Assembly (NCBI RefSeq): GCF_000377565.1
Contig: NZ_KB898369.1
Span: forward strand, 1 to 64,000
Reading direction: 5' to 3'
DNA from: Rhizobium sp. 2MFCol3.1
GTDB taxonomy: Bacteria > Pseudomonadota > Alphaproteobacteria > Rhizobiales > Rhizobiaceae
DNA: 64,000 nt
The notes beneath the pieces were generated by a model. That model had not been told where the DNA came from, ran no database searches, and saw only the letters and a program-made list of their open reading frames with translations. Below, piece by piece: positions 35,261 through 44,746 of this stretch (position 1 is the stretch's first letter; each line of letters begins with the position of its first letter). Both the position numbers and the translations under genes were made by a program.

Positions 35261-37345
35261 ATGACAGATTACCACGGAAGTAGACAGGTGCTTGCAGGCG
35301 ACTGGACGCGCCTCGGCGCGAATTTCGACGGCGATGGCGTTAATTTTGCGATTTTCAGCGCGCACGCCGAGCGTGTCGAGCTCTGCCTCTTCGACGAGAC
35401 GGGTAAGACCGAGACCGACCGGATCACACTTCCGGAATTCACCAACGAGATCTGGCACGGTTACGTACCCGGCCTTCAGCCTGGGACACTCTACGGCTAC
35501 CGCGTTCACGGACCGTACGATCCCGAAAGAGGCCACCGATTCAATCCGAACAAGTTGCTTGTCGATCCATACGCGCGCGAACTCGACGGCGACATCGACT
35601 GGGGCCAGCCGCAGTTTGCATATAAGTTAGACAGCGAGGAAAAAGACCTTTCCTTCGACGAGACGGACAGCGCGCAATCGATGCCAAAATGCCGCGTGAT
35701 CGATCCGGCAGGTTACGATTGGAAAAGCGATGCAAAACCGCAAGTTCCTTGGTCAAAAACGATCTTCTACGAGACACACGTCAAGGGTTTCACCAAACTT
35801 CATCCGGCCATTCCGGAGGAACTGCGTGGATCCTTCGAAGGATTGGGACACGCAAAGATCGTCGAGTATATCCGCAGCCTGGGCGTGACGTCCGTCGAGC
35901 TCCTGCCGATCCACTGGTTCCCGGACGACGCACATCTGCTCGACAAGGGACTGAAGAACTACTGGGGATACAACTCCCTCGCCTTTTTTGCTCCGGCATC
36001 GCGCTACTGCGGGCCAAAGGGCGTCAACGGCTTCCGCGACATGGTTCGCGCGTTCCATGACGGCGGGATCGAAGTCATCCTCGATGTGGTCTATAACCAC
36101 ACGGCCGAAGGAAACGAGCTTGGACCAACCTTGTCTTTCAAAGGCATCGACAACTTCTCCTACTACCGAACGATGCCCGACCAGCCGCGCTACTACATCA
36201 ATGATACTGGAACCGGAAACACGGTAAACACCTCCCACCCGCGCGTCCTGCAGATGGTGACGGACAGTTTGCGCTATTGGGCGCAGGAGATGCATGTCGA
36301 CGGCTTCCGTTTTGATCTGGGAACCATCCTTGGCCGCGAGCCGGAGGGATTCGACCAACGTGGCGGTTTCTTTGACGCCGTTGGACAAGACCCTGTGCTG
36401 TCGCGCCTGAAGCTGGTCGGGGAGCCCTGGGATATCGGCCCTGGAGGATACCAGGTCGGTGGCTTTCCGCCAGGTTGGGCCGAGTGGAACGACAAGTACC
36501 GTGACACCGTGCGCGATTATTGGAAAAACACCGACGGCACTACCGGCGACTTTGCGGCGCGTGTTTTAGGCTCCGGCGACGTGTACGATCTTCGTGGCCG
36601 CAGGCCATGGGCAGGGGTGAACTTCATAACCGCGCATGACGGTTTCACGTTGAACGACGTCGTCTCCTACGACCAAAAGCACAACGACGCCAACGGTGAA
36701 GACAATAAGGACGGCCACAGCGACAACCGTAGCTACAATTATGGCGTCGAGGGTCCTACAGAAGATCCGGGCATCAATGATGTCCGTGACCGGCAGAAAC
36801 GAAATTTCCTCTCAACTCTGTTTCTGTCGCACGGCACGCCCATGCTGCTCGCCGGAGATGAATTCGGCCGGAGCCAGATGGGCAACAACAACGGCTACTG
36901 CCAGGACAGCGAGTTGAGCTGGGTGCATTGGGAGAACCTGCCAGCATCGGCAGATCACCTTCGCCACTTCGTTGCTAGGCTTATAGAACTGCGTCAGACA
37001 AACTCAATTCTTCGGCGCGATAGCTGGCGCGACGGCACCACGGTGACCTGGCTTAATCCGGGCGGCGGTGAGCAGACACAAGAGCAGTGGGCCGACCAGG
37101 GGAGTACGACGATCGGCCTGCGCCTGACGGCGGCGGGTTCCTCGACAGAAGGCATGAGCGACGTATTGATCTTATTCAATCCTCACGACGGCGTCGTTGA
37201 CTTCAGTCTGCCTGAACCTCCAGGACAGGGCTGGGTCGTGAAGCTGACGACAGCCGATCCTGATACGGAAAACCAAGATGTCGGGGACGCGCAAATCTAC
37301 GGGCTGGCGCCCCGCAGCCTCGTGCTGCTTTCGACAGGCTCTTAA
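35261..37345 (+). CDS. glgX: glycogen debranching enzyme GlgX
   Basis: A 694-residue isoamylase-type GH13 enzyme that hydrolyses alpha-1,6 branches of phosphorylase-limit glycogen. N-terminal CBM48 ([20 protein letters not shown]) is followed by the catalytic barrel: [15 protein letters not shown] (275-289), nucleophile Asp352 in [10 protein letters not shown], Glu388 in LVGEPWD and Asp460 in [10 protein letters not shown] start at ATG 35261 because GAGG lies 8-11 bases upstream; the TTG four codons earlier overlaps that site. It pairs with divergent treZ and with the amylase gene at 12243 in a glycogen-to-trehalose route. Confidence 0.95.
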   Translation: MTDYHGSRQVLAGDWTRLGANFDGDGVNFAIFSAHAERVELCLFDETGKTETDRITLPEFTNEIWHGYVPGLQPGTLYGYRVHGPYDPERGHRFNPNKLLVDPYARELDGDIDWGQPQFAYKLDSEEKDLSFDETDSAQSMPKCRVIDPAGYDWKSDAKPQVPWSKTIFYETHVKGFTKLHPAIPEELRGSFEGLGHAKIVEYIRSLGVTSVELLPIHWFPDDAHLLDKGLKNYWGYNSLAFFAPASRYCGPKGVNGFRDMVRAFHDGGIEVILDVVYNHTAEGNELGPTLSFKGIDNFSYYRTMPDQPRYYINDTGTGNTVNTSHPRVLQMVTDSLRYWAQEMHVDGFRFDLGTILGREPEGFDQRGGFFDAVGQDPVLSRLKLVGEPWDIGPGGYQVGGFPPGWAEWNDKYRDTVRDYWKNTDGTTGDFAARVLGSGDVYDLRGRRPWAGVNFITAHDGFTLNDVVSYDQKHNDANGEDNKDGHSDNRSYNYGVEGPTEDPGINDVRDRQKRNFLSTLFLSHGTPMLLAGDEFGRSQMGNNNGYCQDSELSWVHWENLPASADHLRHFVARLIELRQTNSILRRDSWRDGTTVTWLNPGGGEQTQEQWADQGSTTIGLRLTAAGSSTEGMSDVLILFNPHDGVVDFSLPEPPGQGWVVKLTTADPDTENQDVGDAQIYGLAPRSLVLLSTGS

Positions 37346-37380
37346 GCATGCCCGACGCGACAGTCAGGGACTGACGCCGA

Positions 37381-37408
37381 TCCCTGCGACCACAGTCGGT
37401 CGCAGGGA
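37381..37408 (+). terminator. strong hairpin after glgX
   Basis: TCCCTGCGACC (37381-37391) pairs perfectly with GGTCGCAGGGA (37398-37408), 6-base loop. It lies 36 bases after the glgX stop. No U-run. Confidence 0.65.
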
Positions 37409-37472
37409 CATGGAACGAGATTGACCGCGATCATCCGGAGCTTCCCACCCAACTTGATCGGGCGCTTTTCTA

Positions 37473-38519
37473 AAGCGTGTCGCGCCAAACCAGCTTCGGG
37501 ATTTCCAAATCAGTTGATCCGTGATTCTTTTTGCCCATGGAAGGAGCCACACCATGGGCAAGCCGCATCCGATCGAGTTGCGTGAGCGTGTCGTTGCGTT
37601 TGTAAATGAAGGGCATAGCAACCGTGAAGCCGCTCGGCATTTCCGGGTTTCGCCTCGGTTCGTCAATAACATGATAATCCTGCATCGGTCATCCGGTTCT
37701 CTCGCCGCCGCAAAGCAGGGCCACCCTCCTGGTGGCGCGAAGCTTATGGCTCATGCTGATTGGGTTCGCGAGCGGATGTCCGCGCATGGCGAAACGACTT
37801 TAGATGAGCTGTGCGTTGCACTCGCGGAGCGCGGCATTGAAATCCATCGCGCTACGGTCGGGCGGTTTTCGCACCGGCTTGGGCTAAGCAATAAAAAAGA
37901 GTCTCAAGGCAAGCGAGCAGCGCAGGCCGGAGATCGCCAAGGCTCGTGACCTTTGGATCAACCGCCGAAAGCGGTTCTTCAACAAGGCCTTGTCGCGGCT
38001 CATCTTTATCGATGAGACGTCGACCAACACCGCCTGACAAAACGCACTGGGTGGTCTGCCAAAGGCAGTCGCTTTGCCGCCTATGCTCCCTTCGGGAAAT
38101 GGAAGACGCAGACCTTCATTGCCGGTCTACGCTGCCATGGCCTGACCGCACCATGGATCGTCGATGCTCCAATGAACAGTCGCATCTTCGAAACCTGGAT
38201 CGAGACACAACTTGTGCCGACACTATCGCCCGGCGACGTCGTCATCCTCGACAATGTCGGCTTCCACACAAGCGAAAGGGCAGAACAGTTGCTCAAGACA
38301 AAAGGCGCAAGGCTTCCCTTCCTGCCGCCCTGTTCGCCGGACCTGAACCCCATCGAAATGGCATTCTCGAAACTTAAGTTACTCCTGCGAAAGCGGCCGC
38401 TCGAAGCTTCGATACAATCACCAAAGCGCTCGGCGACATCATCACCCTCTTCTCCGTCACCGAATGCCGAAACTTCTTCAAGGCAGCAGGATATGAGGCT
38501 GAATAGATGCGACACGCTT
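37473..38519 (+). mobile_element. IS630-family insertion sequence, decayed
   Basis: About 1047 bp bounded by inverted ends AAGCGTGTCGC (37473-37483) and GCGACACGCTT (38509-38519), each flanked by TA (37471-37472 and 38520-38521), the target duplication expected for IS630/Tc1-type elements. The transposase inside is broken by several frameshifts. The right-hand TA forms part of the stop codon of the response-regulator gene next door. Confidence 0.88.
37554..38506 (+). pseudogene. IS630 transposase, multiply frameshifted
   Basis: From ATG 37554 (AAGGAG upstream) the first part MGKPHPIELRERVVAFVNEG is a normal IS630 helix-turn-helix start. After about 120 residues the frame leaves at an A6 run near 37897; the match resumes in another frame (RRPEIAKARDLWINRRKRFF…[11 protein letters not shown]), breaks again near 38030 and continues ([20 protein letters not shown]…[15 protein letters not shown]…[17 protein letters not shown]) with a last break near 38395 before GYEAE. 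Catalytic D (FIDET), D (LDNVGFH) and E (NPIEMAF) are visible but in different frames. The first shift is +1, unlike the -1 programmed frameshift known in some IS630 elements. Confidence 0.85.
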
Positions 38520-38899
38520 TAGCTCGCGAGCCGACGGCCCTCGCTTTCAGTCATGCTTGCAACCATTTCTGCAATGAAATCCAGTCCGTACGGCTTGGGG
38601 ACGAACACGGCGTCTCCGGGCAGTTCGGCGGGCCCAAGGCGATGTCTGCCAGATGCGATGATGACCGGAACCTTCACGTGAGCGGTGGAAATCATCCGTG
38701 CTAGATCAAGGCCACTTAGGCCGCCCGGCATATCGATGTCCGTTATGACAGCGTCTATTTTCCGCTGCCCAAGGACAGCCACGGCTTCAAGGACGTTCGC
38801 AGCCTCGACGACATCATAGCCTTCTTCAAGGAGGGTGTCGGCAAGCATCATTCGGATCAGGATTTCATCTTCGACGATGAGAACCGTACGCTGGTACAT
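38519..38899 (-). CDS. single-domain response regulator
   Basis: A 126-residue receiver domain ([20 protein letters not shown]): phospho-acceptor Asp54 in [10 protein letters not shown], Ser83 in IIASG and Lys102 in FVPKPYG. Its stop codon is now TAA and includes the TA duplicated by the IS630 insertion; the original stop would have been TAG at the same place, so the protein is unchanged. There is no EcfG promoter with correct spacing directly upstream. Confidence 0.9.
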   Translation of the reverse strand: MYQRTVLIVEDEILIRMMLADTLLEEGYDVVEAANVLEAVAVLGQRKIDAVITDIDMPGGLSGLDLARMISTAHVKVPVIIASGRHRLGPAELPGDAVFVPKPYGLDFIAEMVASMTESEGRRLAS

Positions 38900-39648
38900 G
38901 GCAGTCTCCGCTAGATGGTCGTCGCAAGATAAACTCGCGTGCCCACAATTAGATTGCCCCTCGACGCGGAGTATTTGCCGACATGTTTAATAAAATGCGA
39001 ACAATCGGCCGTCGCGATCGATATTTCTTGAGGTGGCTTGTGGGCTTGCCAACCGGTAGCCAAGCACCCCTGTCGAGGATGGTGTTTCTTCCCCTCGAGT
39101 TGGCGGCTCGGTCATCTCAACGCCTAGACCGGCGGATCAATCGTCTTCTGGTGGTTGCCAGAGATGCGCCGAACTGGTCTGCCCAGACGAGCGAGTTCCG
39201 CAAAGAGGCCAGCGCCTCCGGCGCACCGGGGCTTTAAATCGCAGGTTCGGCACCTTGATCGTCTCCAGTTCAATCTGCCCGACGACCCTCAACTGCAACG
39301 CCAGGAGGCTGACGCAGCGCGAGGGTGCGTCTTATCGGCCTGGCCGTCCACGAAAGAATTCCTTGTTTGCAAACGCTACCGCCCCCGGCTTGAGTTCGAG
39401 ATTTCGATCGCGGTCCGTCAAAACCTCCAGGGTTCAGCGCCAGATGCAGACATCGCTCGCTTGCCTTCATCGAGGCTTTCAACACAGGTTTAAAACGCGG
39501 CTGATCGAAACGTCTCGCGCGCGCATACGACGCAGTTTAGATAAACCTCAACGACTGGGGTCGGGATCTTCCGTACTGAAGTCGAAGAGAAGCTGTTAGT
39601 GGGCGATAGCCTGTTACGTTGATCGACGCTGAGCATCTCGAGTTTCAC
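38900..39648. other. non-coding stretch, ~750 bp
   Basis: Several overlapping frames, none with a ribosome site or known motif. It may contain decayed DNA next to the IS element; I could not identify an origin. Confidence 0.35.
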
Positions 39649-40635
39649 TCAGATGCCCCACAGATGCATCAATTCCAGTGGCGCTGACACCCCTGCCGCC
39701 AAGACATACGGATCACCTGCACCCGAGCTTTTCCTCGAGGTGCGCTTCACCGGAAACCCGTGTCCCATCCCTTTTATGGAATAAGATACGATCGGGTTGC
39801 TACCCTTGGCGCCCCATGTTCGGCGCGTGCCCCACGATTTCGTTTCCGTTCGCTGTATAAGCGGATCCACATTGCTGGCCTGCAGCCATTGCTCGAGCAT
39901 GGCATCCGCGTTCTTGGGATTGACCACGGTGTCGAGCGTGCCCTGCCAGACACTAATCGGTGGATAGGATCTCTTAAGGTCGGACAACCCTGTCACGTTG
40001 CTCCCCCACCCTGACGAAGGCGCAGTCGCTCCCCTGTTCATTGCCCCCAATGCCGAAAGGGCGTCGCGTGCCGAGCCGACCGGCATTCCTGCAACAAAGG
40101 CGGCACCGGCGAAGGTGTCGGGATAATTGGCGACGAGCGCCGCGGCCATAGCCCCGCCCGCCGACAAGCCGACGATGAAGACCCGCGAGCGGTTGCAGCG
40201 ATGCTTGGAGCATGCATGCGCTATCATTTGCTTGATCGATAGCAGCTCGCCGCGGTCACGAGCGACGGCGCTGGGCCGAAACCAGTTGAAGCAGCGGTGT
40301 GGATTGTTGCTTGCCGTCTGCTGCGGAAACAGGACGGCGAAGCCCCTCGCCTTCGCAAGCCGGGTGATGCCGCTTGCGGCATCGAAGCTCTCCGGCGTCT
40401 GGCGGCATCCGTGCAGCACGACCACGAGCGGCGATTTCGGCAGCAAGTCCTGGGCTGCGAAGGACTTCATGAGGAGCCTTCCAGGGTTGGAGCCAAATTT
40501 TGACGTCATCTCGAATATGGCGTTTGTGGTACGCACGGCTTTGCGCCTTGGCGCCCGCACCTTGACTTCGAAGAGCTTGCTAATCTTCCTCTGCGTGCGC
40601 AGCACCTTCGATAATGACTTTGGAAATCGGAACAT
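39649..40635 (-). CDS. PHB depolymerase-type esterase (LpqC/PhaZ-like)
   Basis: A 328-residue alpha/beta hydrolase of the 'extracellular PHB depolymerase / feruloyl esterase' family. Oxyanion region VVVLHGCRQTPESFD, nucleophile Ser158 in VGLSAGGAM, an acidic region SVWQGTLDTVVN and catalytic His in GMGHGFPV are present. There is no clear signal peptide from ATG 40635; a GTG start 24 codons upstream is possible. The substrate could be polyhydroxyalkanoate oligomers or aromatic esters. It stands alone on the minus strand. Confidence 0.85.
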   Translation of the reverse strand: MFRFPKSLSKVLRTQRKISKLFEVKVRAPRRKAVRTTNAIFEMTSKFGSNPGRLLMKSFAAQDLLPKSPLVVVLHGCRQTPESFDAASGITRLAKARGFAVLFPQQTASNNPHRCFNWFRPSAVARDRGELLSIKQMIAHACSKHRCNRSRVFIVGLSAGGAMAAALVANYPDTFAGAAFVAGMPVGSARDALSALGAMNRGATAPSSGWGSNVTGLSDLKRSYPPISVWQGTLDTVVNPKNADAMLEQWLQASNVDPLIQRTETKSWGTRRTWGAKGSNPIVSYSIKGMGHGFPVKRTSRKSSGAGDPYVLAAGVSAPLELMHLWGI

Positions 40636-40780
40636 CAGCCGCAAGCCATCGCCAGATCGGGACCCATCTCTTTCTCCTTGTGCAATGCAGCATTTGAGAT
40701 AGGTCACAACGCGGGTTTTGCAATTCCAGGGAGCGTCAGAAGATCATCGCCGAAGGAGGTAGCGAACTAGGCAGCGGCCT

Positions 40781-40925
40781 TTAGTGGTCCTTCACCTTGA
40801 GATTTTCAACGATGGCCGCCACAGCACGTTGGAGCGGAGCTGGCGTCTTGCACAATCCCTCGACAATCTCCAAGCCGATTTTTGAGCTCAGGATGCATCA
40901 GAGGAATTTCGTTGTCTTTGCGCAT
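40781..40925 (-). pseudogene. possible short frameshifted gene
   Basis: Starting at ATG 40925 with GGAGG 6 bases upstream, the frame MRKDNEIPLMHPELKNR leaves homologous-looking sequence after about 17 codons. The adjoining frame then reads GLEIVEGLCKTPAPLQRAVA followed by AIVENLKVKDH and stops at 40781. Joined, they would give a helical protein of about 50 residues. I cannot identify it; it may be two chance frames. Confidence 0.35.
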
Positions 40926-41154
40926 GGGAACCTCCATGAAAAGAGGAGGTAGGAGATGATCGGTGTTCGTCAATGTGCGACGAAGACCGATCCCACCTTG
41001 ACAAGCACCCAAACCGCTATTCGCGGCAACTTCAACCGCCGGGAGCGTTGTCCGCTTGTCGAAGAAAGGTGCCGAGAGCGTGGGCCACAGTGGTCCGATT
41101 TGTCGTTCACGGCCAGTCGGGCAAATGCTCATGGATCGGTCTGCGACCAGGCAA

Positions 41155-41403
41155 TCATCCTCCGTTCACCTCGACATGCTCCTTGAGTTCGTCGCGGCTT
41201 ATGTAGGTGTCTGTCGAACCCGCTTCGTGTTCGGGATGAGAGACCTCGACCTCGATTTCATCCGGAAGCGCAAGGGCCTGGTCCTTGTTCATCAAGCCCA
41301 TCGGTACACGCTGACCAGCGGAGATGACCGCCACCTCCACGAGTGTGACGCACTGTGATGCGTCGTCGATGCTGTGTTGGCTACCTTCAACTTTGATCGA
41401 CAT
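41155..41403 (-). CDS. small conserved hypothetical protein
   Basis: ATG 41403 preceded by AGGAG gives an 82-residue acidic protein (…VTLVEVAVISAGQRVPMGLM…EIEVEVSHPEHEAGSTDTYI…). Predicted mostly beta, cytosolic; no family recognised. It follows the 41492-41952 gene pair on the same strand by 88 bases and could be transcribed with it from the EcfG promoter at 41982. Confidence 0.6.
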   Translation of the reverse strand: MSIKVEGSQHSIDDASQCVTLVEVAVISAGQRVPMGLMNKDQALALPDEIEVEVSHPEHEAGSTDTYISRDELKEHVEVNGG

Positions 41404-41491
41404 TTTGATTCTCCTGATGGCTATGCTGCCAGGTTCGAAGGACATGGTCTGCGGACGGAGGTGACGGGGCGCCGATAAAACGATACCGATT

Positions 41492-41779
41492 TTAGTGCAG
41501 CGTCGGCCCGGCCAGTAAATGAGGGTGTCGGGCGTGGAATGTCATAATGAGGCTCATCGCGCGCACGGCGACGTCCTCAGCGAGAACGACGTCGACCGTC
41601 GCCAAATCAGCTGCCACTTCGCGCAACGCCAAGCCAACCGAGCGCATCACCAACTCGAGCGCGTCTTCGCCTTCGGAGGCTGCAAGTGCTGCGGTGTCAG
41701 AGAGCGTGGTTGCAAGTCGCTCAAGAACGGCGCGCCGTTCGAGTGGTGGAAGTGTTCTAAGGTCCGAGACGATGTTCAT
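41492..41779 (-). CDS. small helical protein, paralogue of the protein at 23857
   Basis: A 95-residue helical protein from ATG 41779 (its ATGA overlaps the stop of the DUF3606 gene). It ends HPHLLAGPTLH like its paralogue at 23857-24117 (HPHHPVGPMLH), with a shared helix-rich middle (LATTLSDTAALAASEGEDAL then VDVVLAEDVAVRAMSL). The family has no name I know. The overlap implies coupled translation with the DUF3606 gene, which is under a perfectly spaced EcfG-type promoter. Confidence 0.75.
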   Translation of the reverse strand: MNIVSDLRTLPPLERRAVLERLATTLSDTAALAASEGEDALELVMRSVGLALREVAADLATVDVVLAEDVAVRAMSLIMTFHARHPHLLAGPTLH

Positions 41780-41952
41780 TTTCGACCGAGTTCAGCTTCT
41801 ACCTTTTTGCGGGAATTGCCCGCCTTCCTTACGACTCCTTTTACGGCCTCCTTGGAGACTTCTTCTTTCTTTGCTTCGTATCTCACTTCGTGGTCCTGGC
41901 CTGCTGCGACGCGAGCGCGATCCTGCGAACGGCCTCTCGGTGTAGTTGACAT
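41776..41952 (-). CDS. DUF3606-family small protein
   Basis: ATG 41952 with AGGAG 9 bases upstream; 58 residues. It matches DUF3606: MSTTPRGRSQDRARVAAGQD, then HEVRYEAKKEEVSKEAVKGV, then VRKAGNSRKKVEAEL. Function unknown; typical of rhizobial stress regulons. Its stop overlaps the next start (ATGA), so the two form an operon with the paralogue-family gene at 41492. Confidence 0.87.
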   Translation of the reverse strand: MSTTPRGRSQDRARVAAGQDHEVRYEAKKEEVSKEAVKGVVRKAGNSRKKVEAELGRK

Positions 41953-41981
41953 CTTGTTTTCTCCTGATTTTACCATCGTGA

Positions 41982-42006
41982 AACTCACGAGGATTTAATC
42001 GGTTCC
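41982..42006 (-). promoter_or_regulatory. EcfG-type promoter for the DUF3606 operon
   Basis: Minus strand GGAAC (42006-42002), N16, AGTT (41985-41982), 30 bases before the DUF3606 start codon. Confidence 0.72.
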
Positions 42007-42262
42007 CGCGGGATGCCGATGTCACGCGATGCAGCCCGATGGAAACAGCGCCCAAGAAATGCTGCTGCCGCCCACCGACGCATGACACGCGTCGGCTTGA
42101 GCGAGCTCCGGAAAGCATGGCGGCTTCACAGAAGCGCATTATCGTTCGCCACGCACTACCACCCGTCTCCGGCTGGCGGGGCATCGGTTGGTGCTTGCCG
42201 GTGCCGCATTACGTCCTTTTCTGATGCGCAGTCGGCTGTGCCCTTGCAGGGTGTTGAAGACG

Positions 42263-42607
42263 TCAGTCGCGTTCGCACACGAAGCCGAAATCGTCTCCGT
42301 TGTGGATATAGATATGACCGACAAGGCGTCCAGCAGAGCCAAGTGCTGCCCATCCGCGACCACAGACCCGGTCATTCCCGTCTTGTCCTTCCCACGAGAA
42401 CTCCGCACAGGCTGATACACTGCGCGCGCCGTAGCGGACATCGAGAAAGCCCTTGAGAGCAACGAACGCGATTTCGCCGGCGGCCGTGCCCTGGAATGTC
42501 AGATGCGCCTCTTCTACGAGATCGAGAGCGTCATTGTCCCAGTTGTCCATCTCGACGATGCGCCAGCGACCGGCGAAGGCCTTGGCGAAAGCAGGAACTC
42601 TCGCCAT
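42263..42607 (-). CDS. conserved hypothetical protein (rhizobial)
   Basis: A 114-residue protein from ATG 42607. Motifs FAGRWRIVEMDNWDNDALDL, EEAHLTFQG and ALKGFLDVRYG, then a CAEFSWEG…VGHIYIHNGDDFGFVCER end, recur in short proteins of rhizobia without known function; it looks like a compact mostly-beta protein. The start codon shares bases with the stop of the IS5 transposase (TGATG), so the IS ends right at this gene and its original upstream region was probably replaced. Confidence 0.72.
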   Translation of the reverse strand: MARVPAFAKAFAGRWRIVEMDNWDNDALDLVEEAHLTFQGTAAGEIAFVALKGFLDVRYGARSVSACAEFSWEGQDGNDRVCGRGWAALGSAGRLVGHIYIHNGDDFGFVCERD

Positions 42608-43695
42608 CAGCCTGTCTCCGTCATGAGCTTCGGCAGCCGCACAAGAGTGTAGGCGGCGGCCGCGAATGTGAAAGCCCATCCGACACGGTCGCGTCCGCGC
42701 AACTTCGTCTTGCCCTGTCCCGCGACGGTTTTGATCCAACCAAACGCCTCCTCAATGCGCTTGCGAATGCGGCGGCTAACCCCGTCGCCAGGATGGCGTG
42801 TTGTGCGTCCTTCGGTAGCCGAGCGGCGACCATTGACGTTCTGCGCCACATGCGGTGTCACCTTCATCGACCGTAGATCTTTAACGAAGTCGTTTGTGTC
42901 ATAGGTGGCATTGTCGGCACCCAGCGTGATCGCTTGTGTCCCGTCGGTGAAGGGCCCGATCATGTGCAGCGCCGCTACCCGTTCAGCATTTCCGCTGGCC
43001 TCTGTCAGATGGGCATCGACCACCAGGCAACGGCGGTTTCCCATCAGTTCGTGCTCCATGAAGCACAGCTTGGCCTCCGTGCCTTTGCCTTTCTTATAAA
43101 GCCTTGCAATTGGATCCGTCTTTAAAGCATGCGTCTCGTTGGAACGCCTTTCGCCATGAGCCTGCTTCCACATTCGACCGCCACCGTCGGATGGTCGGTC
43201 GCCTGAGCCATTCCTTGGCCTGAAACTCTTGATCGACGCCCAGGCTTCGATCGGCGTGCCATCGACAGAGAAATGGTCTGTGGACAGTAGCCGTTTTACC
43301 TTAGGTTGGGAAAGGATCGCGCCCAGGAACTTCGCGGAGATGTCGCCTTCCAGCAACCGGTCGCGGTTCTTTGAAAACACCGAATGATCCCATGCTGGAT
43401 CGTCAGCAATTTCGACGAACCAGCGGAACAGAAGGTCGTATTTCAGCCGTTCCATCAAAAGCCGTTCGGAACGGATCCAATAGAAGGCTTGCAGAAGCTT
43501 TGCCCGCAGAAGCTTCTCAGGCGCGATCAAGGGCCGTCCAATCGGAGAATAGAGTGCCGCGAACTCGCGTTGCAAGGAAACGAGCGCCTCGTTCACGATC
43601 TGCCGGATGCCCTGTAGAGGATGATCCTTTCGAACACAAGCCTCCAGATCCACATAGCTGAAGAGTTCGCCTGCCCTCACATCGCAGTCACGCAT
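42607..43695 (-). CDS. IS5-family transposase
   Basis: A 362-residue DDE transposase of the IS5 type (LFSYVDLEACVRKDHPL at the N-terminus, SVDGTPIEAWASIKSFRPRN in the middle, LGADNATYDTNDFVKDLRSM and KRIEEAFGWIKTVAGQGKTK at the C-terminus). The catalytic D (VDGT), D (GADN) and E (IEEAFGW) are all visible. The usual GADKGYD motif reads GADNATYD, which might affect the second Asp region. The missing left terminal repeat makes transposition of this copy doubtful. Confidence 0.9.
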   Translation of the reverse strand: MRDCDVRAGELFSYVDLEACVRKDHPLQGIRQIVNEALVSLQREFAALYSPIGRPLIAPEKLLRAKLLQAFYWIRSERLLMERLKYDLLFRWFVEIADDPAWDHSVFSKNRDRLLEGDISAKFLGAILSQPKVKRLLSTDHFSVDGTPIEAWASIKSFRPRNGSGDRPSDGGGRMWKQAHGERRSNETHALKTDPIARLYKKGKGTEAKLCFMEHELMGNRRCLVVDAHLTEASGNAERVAALHMIGPFTDGTQAITLGADNATYDTNDFVKDLRSMKVTPHVAQNVNGRRSATEGRTTRHPGDGVSRRIRKRIEEAFGWIKTVAGQGKTKLRGRDRVGWAFTFAAAAYTLVRLPKLMTETG

Positions 43696-43775
43696 CCGTC
43701 ATCTCCAAATCGCCATAAAACGAGTGAAACACGACAACAGCGTATTTGCCAGCGCCTATCTTAACAGCCTGCTAG
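42607..43775 (-). mobile_element. IS5-family insertion sequence (left end truncated or undefined)
   Basis: Contains a complete-looking transposase gene. The right end (promoter side of the transposase) extends to about 43775, where an IR-like CTTAACAGCCTGCTAG motif occurs. I found no matching inverted repeat at the left end: the transposase stop at 42607 abuts the start of the next gene, so that end appears deleted. Confidence 0.7.
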
Positions 43776-44139
43776 GGGTCAATAGAATGGCATTTTTTGT
43801 CGGCAATGCGCGGTACGCTACTTTAGCTTTTCCTGCTCTTAATGATGCAGCTCAGCCGGGACCGTGAGTTGTGGCGCCACGTCGAGGTCGATGAACACGC
43901 CTGTCGAGCGAAGCGGGGAACCACATGATTGGTGTCGGAGCCTTAGGGCTGAACAGCTGGAACGACTCGCTGACAGCAGTGCTTTGACCACTGGACGCCG
44001 CAAAACCGACAGTGATTCGACAACGTCGCGGAGGTCGGTCCGTTGTAGAGTTTTCAACCACGCATCGCCCACCCCGTGCTGTGGACTGCTTTCCTCAGCC
44101 GAGAGTGCGTTCCGGCAGCAAGGCGCTGCCGGCGCAGTA
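43776..44139. other. non-coding stretch between IS5 and the cupredoxin gene
   Basis: AT-rich at the IS side; frames on either strand lack motifs and ribosome sites. Confidence 0.4.
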
Positions 44140-44565
44140 TCACTTAACCGCTGTCAGCACGGCATGCATCCCCGCTTCGTAGTGTCCCTTGATATTACAA
44201 AGCAGGAGATAAGATCCTGGTGCCAACTTTGCCTTTAGGGTGCCGTCCGCTCCCGGCTTGAGGTCGGAAACCTCGCCAAGGCTCTTAAGCTGCTTCTCAT
44301 CAACCCGGTGTTTGGACTGAATAATTGGGATCTGCTGGTCTGCAGCCTTTAGCTTGACCAGCACCATTTCATGTTCTTCCGTCATCGCATCGTTGTGGAC
44401 TTTGAATATCACTTCCCCAGCCTTCACGGTCGACTGGTCCACCGTCAATGTCATCGGTCCGCCGCCCTCTCCTCCTTCAGTCACCTGAACCGTGGTGGCG
44501 GCGAGCGATGGAGTTGCCATGCATAGCAATCCAAGCCCTACAAGAATGCCTTTGTGTCGAGACAT
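44140..44565 (-). CDS. exported cupredoxin-like copper-binding protein
   Basis: ATG 44565 with AGGAG upstream gives 141 residues with a signal peptide (residues 1-22, GLGLLCMATPSLA). The mature part is a cupredoxin fold: HNDAMTEEHEMVLVKLK supplies a His (65), and LLCNIKGHYEAGMHAVL supplies Cys123, His128 and Met133, the type 1 copper ligands. It would act in the periplasm in electron transfer or copper handling. No partner gene is adjacent. Confidence 0.87.
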   Translation of the reverse strand: MSRHKGILVGLGLLCMATPSLAATTVQVTEGGEGGGPMTLTVDQSTVKAGEVIFKVHNDAMTEEHEMVLVKLKAADQQIPIIQSKHRVDEKQLKSLGEVSDLKPGADGTLKAKLAPGSYLLLCNIKGHYEAGMHAVLTAVK

Positions 44566-44746
44566 GTGATCGAATCTCCTCTTTGATCCAGCCACCCGCA
44601 GCTACCGATCGATACTGACGCCCACCTGAAAGGTACGCGCTATCTCTAGCGCTCAAGTCAAGCTGACAAGGGACAGTCAAAAGCGAATTCGCAAATAGGT
44701 CGAATTCTTTCGGCGCCTCTCCGCTTGTTCAGCGATCCATATCCGA

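Noticed and set aside
37890-37910. Programmed -1 frameshift in the IS630 transposase
   Set aside because: The required shift at the A6 run is +1, and further frameshifts follow, so decay is the simpler explanation.
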